Assembly: GCF_008369915.1 (NCBI RefSeq)
Contig: NZ_VSRN01000001.1
Coordinates: 1 to 64,000 of the forward strand
Length of the DNA: 64,000 bases
From: Dyadobacter sp. UC 10
GTDB lineage: Bacteria; Bacteroidota; Bacteroidia; Cytophagales; Spirosomataceae
Direction of reading: 5' to 3'
The notes beneath the pieces are model-generated. The model had not been told where the DNA came from. It worked only from the letters and a program-made list of their open reading frames with translations, and ran no database searches. This document shows positions 55,026 to 63,007 of the stretch, one piece after another. The translations under genes were made by a program, and so were the position numbers. Within the stretch, counting starts at the first letter, position 1. Every line of letters starts with the position of its first letter.

Positions 55026-58000
55026 TTAAAATGTCAGATCAATTCCAAATGTGCTTGCTTTCATCACAGGATATGCGGTCTCACGGTCGGTATAGCCCAT
55101 TTCCGGATCAATGTGCTTGATCTTGCTGATCGTAAACAGGTTTTGCGTGAGAAAGTAAACCCTGGCTGAGCTCATTTTGAGTTTACCCAGCACGCTCTTC
55201 GGAATCGTATATCCAATGCTGGCCGTTTTCAGGCGCAGGTAGCTTGAATTAACCCACCAGAAATCCGAATCCTTTGTGTTGTTTGCATAAGGCGCGGGGG
55301 TCGATCTGGGATACTTCGCATGCTGGTTTTCAGGCGTCCAGCGGTTATCGTAGTATTCGTAGCCCGTGTTGCTGCCATTATTTTCAAACGGAACAGTCAT
55401 AAATTGTCTTACACTGATACTCGATTTTCCGGAGCCCTGGAAGAACAAGCTCACATCAAACCCCTTCCAGTTGACACTGGGCGTGAGGCCGAATGTTAAG
55501 GCCGGATAAACGGGATTGCCGATCACAGTCAGATCGAAATTATCGATCAGACCATCAGGTGTGCCGTCGGGGCCGCTCAAATCAGCGTATTTAATGTCGC
55601 CAGGGTGCAGTTCACCGAATTGGACAACATTGTAGCCGTCCGCCGCCCCTACAATTCCGTCCCCGTTTTTGTCTTCCGCAGACTGAAACAATCCAAGCGA
55701 CTTGAATCCGTATGGTGTTCCAAATTGTCTTCCAACCAGCGTACGGTTAGGGTTATTGGCCTCAGCGTCGGTCTGGAAAACTTCCTGCATCCGGTTGATA
55801 GCGTAACTGGCATTGGCATTCAAAGAAAAGTCCAGGTCCTTGGAAATCCGCTTGCGCGTTCCGATGTTCAATTCCACGCCATTGGCACTCATTCTTCCCT
55901 TATTTTCCTGCGAAAGCGAAAGTCCGTATTCGACGGGCAGTGTTACCTGCGGTGCCAGCAGCATTCCGGTCCGCTTTTCATGGAAGTAATCAAATTCTAC
56001 GGTCAGCAGCGAATTCAACATGCTCAGGTCAAATCCAATGTCTGTTTTTGTTGAAATTTCCCAGGTAATCTTCGAATTGGCTTCACGCGGCACTCTCGAT
56101 GCCTGAACCAGTGAACCGTTGCCGAATGCATAGGCAGCTCCTCTCAAATCGTATCCTGACTGGTATTGAAAAGGCCCGCCGGCCAGCATACCAGCCTTAC
56201 CCCAAGATCCTCTGATTTTCAATTCGTCGATAAAACGGAAGTTTTTCATGAAATTCTCTTCCGAAACCCGCCAGGCAGCCGAGAATGCGGGGAAATAACC
56301 CCATCTGCTGCCCGGTGCAAAGTAGTAGTGACCATCGTAACGTCCGGCCGCTTCGAGAATATATTTGTCTTTATATGTATACCCTATTCTATATACGTAA
56401 CCCAATTCCGATCCCGTGGACGATACACCGGCATTATCGTAATCCAGTTTATCGGAGCTACCGAAACTCAATTCATCGATTCCGATCGCGAAATTATTAC
56501 GACGGGTAGCCATTGAATCTGCTTTGGTCTTGCGGGCTTCCATCACCAGCAACCCGGTTATCGCATGCGGCCCGAATGTGCGGTTGTAGTTCAGGTAAGC
56601 CTGATAAGTGTAATTGGTCCGCTTTTGGTTTTGCAATCCCAGCCATCTGAACGGTCTGCCGTTTCCTTCCTGAAGAGAAATAGCTTCGGAGTACGTATAA
56701 GGTTTTTGCGAAAGGTCAATCTTGTGATAGACAAACGGCACGTGCCACAATTTCACGTTCTGCTGCCAGGGATCATAGCTGAACACCAACTTGGCACTCA
56801 AACCCTTCGCAATTTGCTGTTCGACAAACAAGCTACCGAGCAACGTGCTTCCATTGGTGCGTCTATACCCTTCAGACCGTAACACGCCGATCGGCGTGTT
56901 GGCCGACGATTCGCCCCATTTATCACCCTCGGGATATAACAGACTCTGAGTAGGTAAAAACTTGTAAAAGCTGCGGAAAAGGTGGCCAGAAGTGCTTTCG
57001 TCGGCATCTACATCTTTTGTGTTTTCAACGCTTCCAAACAGCGACATACCTACTTTCGTAGTCTTGGTTGCTGCCATTTCAAGGCTCAGGTTGTAGTTAT
57101 AACGCCTGTAACCTACCGGGTCGAAAATACCTTTTTGGTCGAAATAGCTTACACCCGCATGATATGTGACATTCTCCGTGCCGCCGCTCAGTTCCAATCC
57201 GTGGTTTTGTACCGGGACATTCTTATTAAATACATCGACAAAGCTGGAATTCGGATATTTCCACGGGTCCTCCGCATGCAGCTGATCGTAGTTTCTAACA
57301 AGTTCCGGATCGTTTGGAAGACTGGCCCCGCCAGGAGTCTGGTTCAGATAAGCCTCATTCTGCAACGCCATGTAATCCTTCGCCGACAGCATTTCGGGCA
57401 GGTAGGTCGGATTTTGGAAGCCGTAGGACGAGCTAATCCGCACCTGTGGTTTTCCGGTTTTGCCCTTTTTGGTGGTGATCATAATTACACCGTTCGCACC
57501 GCCGATACCATACGGCGCCACAGCCGCCGCATCCTTCAAAATCGTGATGGTCTCTATGCTGGCCGGGTCCACCTGCCTGATATTGTCCCTTCTGACACCA
57601 TCCACGACGACAAGCGGCCGGTTATTACCCGTTGTCACAATGCCGCGAATGTGAATATCCGGGTCATCCTTTCCGGGCTGCCCGCCATTGGGCCGCATAC
57701 TTACACCTACCACACGTCCAGCCAGAGACTGTGAAATATTCGGTGCCGGTACTTCCGCAATGGCATCACCTTTAATGCTGCTGATCGACCCGGTAACCGT
57801 GGCTTTTTTCTGGGTACCGTAACCCACCACCACAATTTCTTCCAATGCCTTTGTATCCTGAGCCAGAACGACATCCAGCTTGCTTACCGTACCTACCGCA
57901 AGTTCTTTGGCCAGATAGCCCACAAATGAGAAAACCAGCACATCCTGGTCATCCACTGATTCCAGGGAGTAAAGTCCGTTCGCGTCTGTGGATGTGCCGC

Positions 58001-58211
58001 GCGTAGTGCCTTTGACGGTCACATTAACCCCGGGAAGTCCCTGGCCTGCCTCATCAGAGACTTTGCCGCTCAATTTCCTGTCAACTGACTGCGCCCGAAC
58101 ACTTCCGTCAAATACAACAGAAGAAGCCGCGGCGAACGAGTCGGAAGCCGCAATCAGGCATGTTAATTGTAGAAATGACAATTGTAAAAAAAACCGTAAT
58201 TTTTCCTTCAT
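55026..58211 (-). CDS. SusC/RagA-family TonB-linked outer-membrane transporter
   Basis: Encodes 1061 residues from ATG 58211, which starts a signal peptide (MKEKLRFFLQLSFLQLTCL); a longer frame to 58256 is less likely. A carboxypeptidase-like domain comes first ('LSGKVSDEAGQGLPGVNVTV'), then the SusC signature 'LEEIVVVGYGTQKKATVTGS', the plug 'NISQSLAGRVVGVSM ... DIHIRGI' and 'ETITILKDAAAVAPYG', then the barrel to a terminal 'STFGIDLTF'. It imports oligosaccharides with SusD. The promoter is HTCS-controlled, with a leader of about 150 bases. Confidence 0.95.
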   Translation of the reverse strand: MKEKLRFFLQLSFLQLTCLIAASDSFAAASSVVFDGSVRAQSVDRKLSGKVSDEAGQGLPGVNVTVKGTTRGTSTDANGLYSLESVDDQDVLVFSFVGYLAKELAVGTVSKLDVVLAQDTKALEEIVVVGYGTQKKATVTGSISSIKGDAIAEVPAPNISQSLAGRVVGVSMRPNGGQPGKDDPDIHIRGIVTTGNNRPLVVVDGVRRDNIRQVDPASIETITILKDAAAVAPYGIGGANGVIMITTKKGKTGKPQVRISSSYGFQNPTYLPEMLSAKDYMALQNEAYLNQTPGGASLPNDPELVRNYDQLHAEDPWKYPNSSFVDVFNKNVPVQNHGLELSGGTENVTYHAGVSYFDQKGIFDPVGYRRYNYNLSLEMAATKTTKVGMSLFGSVENTKDVDADESTSGHLFRSFYKFLPTQSLLYPEGDKWGESSANTPIGVLRSEGYRRTNGSTLLGSLFVEQQIAKGLSAKLVFSYDPWQQNVKLWHVPFVYHKIDLSQKPYTYSEAISLQEGNGRPFRWLGLQNQKRTNYTYQAYLNYNRTFGPHAITGLLVMEARKTKADSMATRRNNFAIGIDELSFGSSDKLDYDNAGVSSTGSELGYVYRIGYTYKDKYILEAAGRYDGHYYFAPGSRWGYFPAFSAAWRVSEENFMKNFRFIDELKIRGSWGKAGMLAGGPFQYQSGYDLRGAAYAFGNGSLVQASRVPREANSKITWEISTKTDIGFDLSMLNSLLTVEFDYFHEKRTGMLLAPQVTLPVEYGLSLSQENKGRMSANGVELNIGTRKRISKDLDFSLNANASYAINRMQEVFQTDAEANNPNRTLVGRQFGTPYGFKSLGLFQSAEDKNGDGIVGAADGYNVVQFGELHPGDIKYADLSGPDGTPDGLIDNFDLTVIGNPVYPALTFGLTPSVNWKGFDVSLFFQGSGKSSISVRQFMTVPFENNGSNTGYEYYDNRWTPENQHAKYPRSTPAPYANNTKDSDFWWVNSSYLRLKTASIGYTIPKSVLGKLKMSSARVYFLTQNLFTISKIKHIDPEMGYTDRETAYPVMKASTFGIDLTF

Positions 58212-58368
58212 AGCAGAAATGAATTTAAGGTGATAGAAGCATTTTTTACGCGACAACCCATTGGTACGTTACGCACGTAGCAGCAGTCAGATGCTGGAAA
58301 AGCCAGCGTTTATTCATCGTTAAACTGATACACAAATGAATAAAGTCGCTTTTCAGCACAACCGAGCA

Positions 58369-58434
58369 CAAATATATATTTATATAATGCAATTAATCCG
58401 CGATAAATGTTACACAAATCATTGCTGATGTTAC
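58369..58434 (-). promoter_or_regulatory. susC promoter with 28-bp operator
   Basis: The operator at 58407-58434 has direct ATGTTAC half-sites at 58407-58413 and 58428-58434, 21 bp apart start to start. It matches the operator before the HTCS gene at 23 of 28 bases. A perfect -7 box, TATATTTG on the minus strand (58376-58369), lies exactly 30 bp away, as at the HTCS gene. This puts the operator at about -43 to -70, a usual activator position. The remaining leader 58212-58368 shows nothing else. Confidence 0.82.
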
Positions 58435-58461
58435 ATTTTGCCCTTTCCCATGTTAAATAAA

Positions 58462-58488
58462 TAAGCCGTAGCGATTAGCTACGGCTTA
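58462..58488 (-). terminator. Terminator, 11-bp perfect stem
   Basis: TAAGCCGTAGC (58462-58472) pairs with 58478-58488 around the loop GATTA. On the minus strand it is followed by TTTATTTAAC. It separates the VCBS/PVC transcript from the susC promoter that begins 28 bp further on. Confidence 0.75.
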
Positions 58489-58844
58489 CAAGCTTCTCCT
58501 TATTGCTTAATAAACTGAATCACCTGCTTTTCCGGACCAGCTGCCGGTCCGGCGGCTCTATGAATCCAGGCTTAAATACTTCGCTTTCAACTTCTTATGA
58601 TCCAGAAAAGGCATGAAATAGTTACCAATGGATTCGCTGATATAACAGCGATTTTTTACAGTAATATGCCACATCAATATCCTGTATTCTAAGATAGATG
58701 GCTTACCGCAAATTACTTCGAACCTCAGGGAGAAATGCTGTTGTCAGATTTGACAATACTGAAAGGATCGGTATGTGAAGGGATAACAATATTTACCAGG
58801 AGCTGAATTTATACCAAGGTTAAAATCCAGTTCCTGGCAATGCC
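58489..58844. other. 356-bp segment without a supported gene
   Basis: This lies between the VCBS gene stop and the terminator. It has a 7-bp inverted repeat (CCGGACC 58532-58538 with GGTCCGG 58546-58552). A 38-codon minus-strand frame (58674-58558) and a Met-less frame ending 'PEKQVIQFIKQ' are open, but too short to call. It may contain remnants of a lost gene. Confidence 0.4.
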
Positions 58845-60020
58845 TTACTCCGCAATCATATTCTCGAATAAATAAACACCGTTCTTATTTGCTGTTACTA
58901 TGTCTGGTTTTTGATCACCATTCATATCGATAACCACAATGTTCAATCCGGCACCCGAATCCTTATCGATTACGTGCTCCTTGAAGTAAGGTTGTTTTTT
59001 GGGATCAAGGTCAAAATACATAAGTATTGCAGGATCGCTGTCGCCGGGGTCGCGCCCGTGATGCGCGAGAAAGCGCTTTCCGGTGATGTACTCCCTCCTA
59101 CCATCAGCATTAAGATCCGCCATGATAGAGGAATGCGTTTGCGCAGTGGTTTCGCTCATCAAATGTGTCACAAAATTGATCTTGCCGCCTTCGTCGACCT
59201 GCTCGTGCCACCAGACGCCCAGCGCATGTGCCGAGGCGCTGATCACATCGTTTTTTCCATCTCCGTTTACATCCAGGATCTGCATGTGAGAACACGGCTC
59301 GCCCAGATTAGCCTGATGAAATTTCCAGTTTCCGGCTTTGATATCACCATTTCCTTCAAACCATCCCTCCCGGACGACTACATCGTTCCTGCCATCCATA
59401 TTGATGTCCCCGAAACCGATCCCGTGTGAAAAAGTTTCTGATCCTGGCACATTCTCCTCACTTAAAGCAAAGCGTTGCCATTTCGTGTCGCCCTTCTTTA
59501 CCGGCGCTTTGAGCCAGATGATCTGCTTTTTGTCTTTATCACCGCAAAGAATATCGAGCCTTCCATCCCCGTCGATATCGATAAATCCCGGCGACTCATT
59601 GGTAATTCCAACGGAATCGTCAATCATGTGTTTCTTCCATTCTCCCGCTTTATTTTTAGGATTTTCAAACCAAAACCCCGGTTTTCCAGGAAAATCAACG
59701 ATGACCACATCTTCCCAACCATCCAGATTGACATCCATTCCCAGGTTCAGAAATGAGTTGCTGTATTCTTTTCTTGGATCGAAAACCCGTGAAGGCGCCA
59801 TTTCATGCCTGGTCCAGGATGGCGCCTCAAACCAATAATAGCCGGCTATAATGTCTGGCTTGCCATCCTTATTCAGATCTGCCACGGCTGCTCCTTCCGA
59901 AATAAAGTCACCGGTGATCTTCGTTTTTTTAAAGTCACCTGTGCTTACGCCCGTCTGAGCACTTACATGAATGGCGGCGGCCAACAGACCTGACACGAAA
60001 ACAGTTTTTATATATATCAT
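58845..60020 (-). CDS. VCBS/FG-GAP repeat secreted protein
   Basis: Encodes 391 residues from ATG 60020, which gives the signal peptide MIYIKTVFVSGLLAAAIHVSA; the longer frame overlaps the upstream gene. At least seven propeller blades carry calcium-binding acidic loops of the type 'ADLNKDGKPDIIAGYYWFE', 'IDIDGDGRLDILCGDKD', 'GDINMDGRNDVVVREGW', 'LDVNGDGKNDVISASA' and 'IDMNGDQKPDIVTANKNGV'. It is a binding or scaffold protein with no visible catalytic residues. It starts 22 bp after the PVC-type gene and is probably co-transcribed with it. Confidence 0.9.
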   Translation of the reverse strand: MIYIKTVFVSGLLAAAIHVSAQTGVSTGDFKKTKITGDFISEGAAVADLNKDGKPDIIAGYYWFEAPSWTRHEMAPSRVFDPRKEYSNSFLNLGMDVNLDGWEDVVIVDFPGKPGFWFENPKNKAGEWKKHMIDDSVGITNESPGFIDIDGDGRLDILCGDKDKKQIIWLKAPVKKGDTKWQRFALSEENVPGSETFSHGIGFGDINMDGRNDVVVREGWFEGNGDIKAGNWKFHQANLGEPCSHMQILDVNGDGKNDVISASAHALGVWWHEQVDEGGKINFVTHLMSETTAQTHSSIMADLNADGRREYITGKRFLAHHGRDPGDSDPAILMYFDLDPKKQPYFKEHVIDKDSGAGLNIVVIDMNGDQKPDIVTANKNGVYLFENMIAE

Positions 60021-60042
60021 CCTGGTTATCAAATCGTTTATC

Positions 60043-62919
60043 CTACTTTCCATCAAGCACTTTACCAATCAGCATTTGGCTTTCGTGGTTCTCATGCGAG
60101 CCACTTTGTCCCAGTTTTTGATTCAGGTCCTTTAAAACCTTTTTCGAATCTTCCGTACCTATTGCAGCCACGCGCTGAATGGTGTAAGGCAGGATTTTCG
60201 GCAATTTCGCCTTCTCGGCCATTTGAAGTGCCCGCTTCATATCCAATGCTGCCAGTGGTTCGGCCGCATACCAGACCATTAATGGCAGGTTATGGTCATT
60301 CTTATCCTCTTCCTTCTGCATTAATGCATCCACCACATCCCAGCGCTGCGCCGGATCAAGCCGAAGCATTCCCGATGCCAGATAAAGCCTTACCATGGGG
60401 GAATTATCGTTCTGTGCCATTTCTGTAAATTTTTTCAAGGCTTCCGGCGTGACTTGCTTGTCTTCCGTCAGCAGTTGAATGGACCAGCTTCTGATGTATT
60501 CATTCTCATTAGCCAACAATGCCATCAGATCCTGGTCCGTGAATCCTTTCGTGACGTGAAGTGTCCACAATGCCCGGAGCTTACGGGTTACGTCAGGATT
60601 TTTAGCCAGGATTTCTTTCAATGCCTTGTGCACTTTCTTACTCGCCCCGCGCTCCTGCAAAATCGTCCGTGCTTGTCTGACGTAATAATCGTTATCATGC
60701 AGCTGATAATTAACCAGTTCCATATCCGACGCCTTGGTCAGGTCCACTTTTACCCACTTGTCGTTTTCATGCGTGATCTTGAAAATGCGGCCCATGGTTT
60801 TATCATGCACATCCGGATTAGGACTATGGCACTGGTTTTTATCGTACCAGTCAATCGCCCAGACTGACCCACTAGCATCATATTTGAAATTCAGCCATTG
60901 TGACCACGAATCGTTCATCGCCATGAAATCCGGCCGGTGCTGCGCCACGTAACCTGAACCTTTCTTCTCGAAATGGTCAATATTCATACGCGCACCATTG
61001 ATGTTGTTCATGAAAATCTCGTTGCGATACTCTTTTGGCCAGCTGTTGCCCAGATAGATCATCGCCCCTGCATGCGCGTGGCCCCCACCGGCGGCGGCAG
61101 AACGGAAGTTGCCCGCGTGCGGACCGCGTTCTCCCAGCCAGTGCACATGATCACCAATGGTCTTGATATCATCGTACGTGTACGGATTGAAATGTTTTCC
61201 GGCCTGGCGCTGGTAACGTGCACCCTGGATGACGTGATACATGTGCGGGATCACGCACACAGTGATAAACGGGTGCCCGTAATCATTGAAATCAATGCCC
61301 CAGGGATTACTCGATCCTTCTGCAAAAACCTCAAACTTGTGCAGGGTCGGGTGGTACCGCCACACGCCGCCATTGATTTTTGCCCGGTCTGCTTCAGGCG
61401 TCCCCGGTTTTCCTACTACCGAATGCGTGAAAACACCATGCGTTCCATACAGCCAGCCGTCGGGCCCCCATCTGAAACTGTTCAATACCTCATGCGTATC
61501 GTGCAAACCCCAGCCATCCAGCAAAATCTGTTCAGGGCCGGCAGGCTTATCTGTTTTCGGATCAATAGGGATGAACAATAGATTAGGTGCGGAACCAAGC
61601 CAAACACCGCCCATTCCTACTTCTATTCCGCTGATCAGGTTCAGGTTTTCTGTAAAAACCTTCTTGCTGTCTAATGTTCCGTCGCCATTTGTATCTTCCA
61701 ATATCAAAATCCTGTCCCTGCCCTGTCCTTCCGGAGCACGTACCGGATAAGTGCGTCCTTCTACCACCCAAAGTCTGCCTTTTGCGTCAATTGTAAATGC
61801 AATGGGTTTTACAAGTTCCGGTTCGGAAGCTGCCAGTGTTACTTTGAAACCCTTTGGGGGCGTCATGGCAGCAGCCGCTTTTTCACCCGAAAGCCCCGCG
61901 TTCAAAACTGGATCCAATGGAGGGAGAATGATGATATCCTCCTGTTTCAATTCATTACCAAACTCGGGACGGCTTGAATAGAAAAGAAATTCATCAAAAT
62001 TAATGTGTGCCCATTTATCATTGGGTATGTACGGGATTTGCGATATACCGGTCTCATTATCAATAATCCTGATGAAAATTTCCTGGTTGAGATATTTCTG
62101 TAAATCCACAACAGCTGGCTGCAATGTTGCCCGCCCCTGCCCTGTAATGTGATAAATGACGCTGTCTGTGCCAGCCAGAACCAGCTCAACGCGCGTATCC
62201 TGCAACGCGCCGCCGGATACTTTGAATGCGGCAAAAGGCTGCGTTACTTTAAATGGTGCGGAAGTTAATGTTCCGGTTAATTTGTAGTTGGTATTCCCGC
62301 CGCTGCTCAAAAAGTACTTCCCGTCGAAACCGATCTTCAGTTCTTTTTCATGCACAGGTGAAGGGTCTTGATTAAACAATGGGTTGGCAAAAGCGTCACC
62401 CGTCGCAGTCCAGTCTTTCAATGTCCCGGTTTCAAAATTCAGGTTCAGCGGCTGGCCGTCTTTCATGGGCAACTGCCCCGCAATCGTCTTCTCATCGACA
62501 TTCCCCTCCACCACCTCAAAACTGCCCACCATCCCAGCTGCGCGGTGCCCTGGCACGGAACAGAAATAGGTATCGCTTTGCTCCGCTATAAAATTAATGC
62601 TGGTACTCGACCCTTTTTCCAGGATTACCTTACTCTTGATTCCGAGTTTTTCCAGGGCAATATCATGCGTCATCAGCTCGCCGTTGGTGATTTTGATACG
62701 GACTTTGTCGCCTTTGTTGGCCTTCAATGTCGGGTTACGGGCGCCGTCCGGGCCGAAAAAGCCTAACATAGTTGCTTCCAGCGCATAGTCGCGGTCGAAT
62801 TTTGCTGTGTCGGCTTTGGCTGGGGCAGCTTTGGGCTTTTGCGCTAAAAGCGGTTTAGGAAGTCCCGTCAAACTGACGAAAAAAAGAAGCGTGAAAAAAT
62901 TTGTAATTACCTGACGCAT
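60043..62919 (-). CDS. Plastocyanin-like/PVC-type dehydrogenase/HEAT fusion, periplasmic
   Basis: Encodes 958 residues with signal MRQVITNFFTLLFFVSLTGL. Residues 45-138 form a cupredoxin with a full type 1 copper set: His 85 (MTHDIAL), Cys 120, His 125 and Met 130 (FCSVPGHRAAGM). Residues about 155-310 are a beta-sandwich ('LNFETGTLKDWTATGDAF'). Residues about 345-720 form the PVC-type dehydrogenase propeller ('MTPPKGFKVTLAASEPELVK', 'GRLWVVEGRTYPVRAPEGQG', 'GGGHAHAGAMIYLG'). HEAT-like helices run to the end. The C-terminal cytochrome c (CxxCH) often seen in this family is absent, so the copper centre may replace it in electron transfer (inference). Confidence 0.9.
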   Translation of the reverse strand: MRQVITNFFTLLFFVSLTGLPKPLLAQKPKAAPAKADTAKFDRDYALEATMLGFFGPDGARNPTLKANKGDKVRIKITNGELMTHDIALEKLGIKSKVILEKGSSTSINFIAEQSDTYFCSVPGHRAAGMVGSFEVVEGNVDEKTIAGQLPMKDGQPLNLNFETGTLKDWTATGDAFANPLFNQDPSPVHEKELKIGFDGKYFLSSGGNTNYKLTGTLTSAPFKVTQPFAAFKVSGGALQDTRVELVLAGTDSVIYHITGQGRATLQPAVVDLQKYLNQEIFIRIIDNETGISQIPYIPNDKWAHINFDEFLFYSSRPEFGNELKQEDIIILPPLDPVLNAGLSGEKAAAAMTPPKGFKVTLAASEPELVKPIAFTIDAKGRLWVVEGRTYPVRAPEGQGRDRILILEDTNGDGTLDSKKVFTENLNLISGIEVGMGGVWLGSAPNLLFIPIDPKTDKPAGPEQILLDGWGLHDTHEVLNSFRWGPDGWLYGTHGVFTHSVVGKPGTPEADRAKINGGVWRYHPTLHKFEVFAEGSSNPWGIDFNDYGHPFITVCVIPHMYHVIQGARYQRQAGKHFNPYTYDDIKTIGDHVHWLGERGPHAGNFRSAAAGGGHAHAGAMIYLGNSWPKEYRNEIFMNNINGARMNIDHFEKKGSGYVAQHRPDFMAMNDSWSQWLNFKYDASGSVWAIDWYDKNQCHSPNPDVHDKTMGRIFKITHENDKWVKVDLTKASDMELVNYQLHDNDYYVRQARTILQERGASKKVHKALKEILAKNPDVTRKLRALWTLHVTKGFTDQDLMALLANENEYIRSWSIQLLTEDKQVTPEALKKFTEMAQNDNSPMVRLYLASGMLRLDPAQRWDVVDALMQKEEDKNDHNLPLMVWYAAEPLAALDMKRALQMAEKAKLPKILPYTIQRVAAIGTEDSKKVLKDLNQKLGQSGSHENHESQMLIGKVLDGK

Positions 62920-62973
62920 AGCGGATTCATTTATAGAGCATTAAAAAGCATTTGTATTACTAATATAAGCGTT

Positions 62974-63004
62974 ATTACGCCTGCCTGAGACGGGCAGACG
63001 TAAT
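62974..63004 (-). terminator. Hairpin between SusD-like and PVC-type genes
   Basis: ATTACG (62974-62979) pairs with CGTAAT (62999-63004), and CTGCC (62981-62985) pairs with GGCAG (62993-62997), with one mismatch between the two stems and a 7-base loop. It begins four bases after the minus-strand SusD stop. There is no U-run after it, so it may be a processing or stability hairpin rather than a true terminator. Confidence 0.5.
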
Positions 63005-63007
63005 AAA

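Noticed and set aside
56982..57734. Plus-strand frame of 250 codons
   Set aside because: It is a shadow of the SusC plug and barrel region.
58558..58674. 38-codon minus-strand frame
   Set aside because: It is too short, has no recognised family, no promoter and an alternative frame of equal quality beside it.
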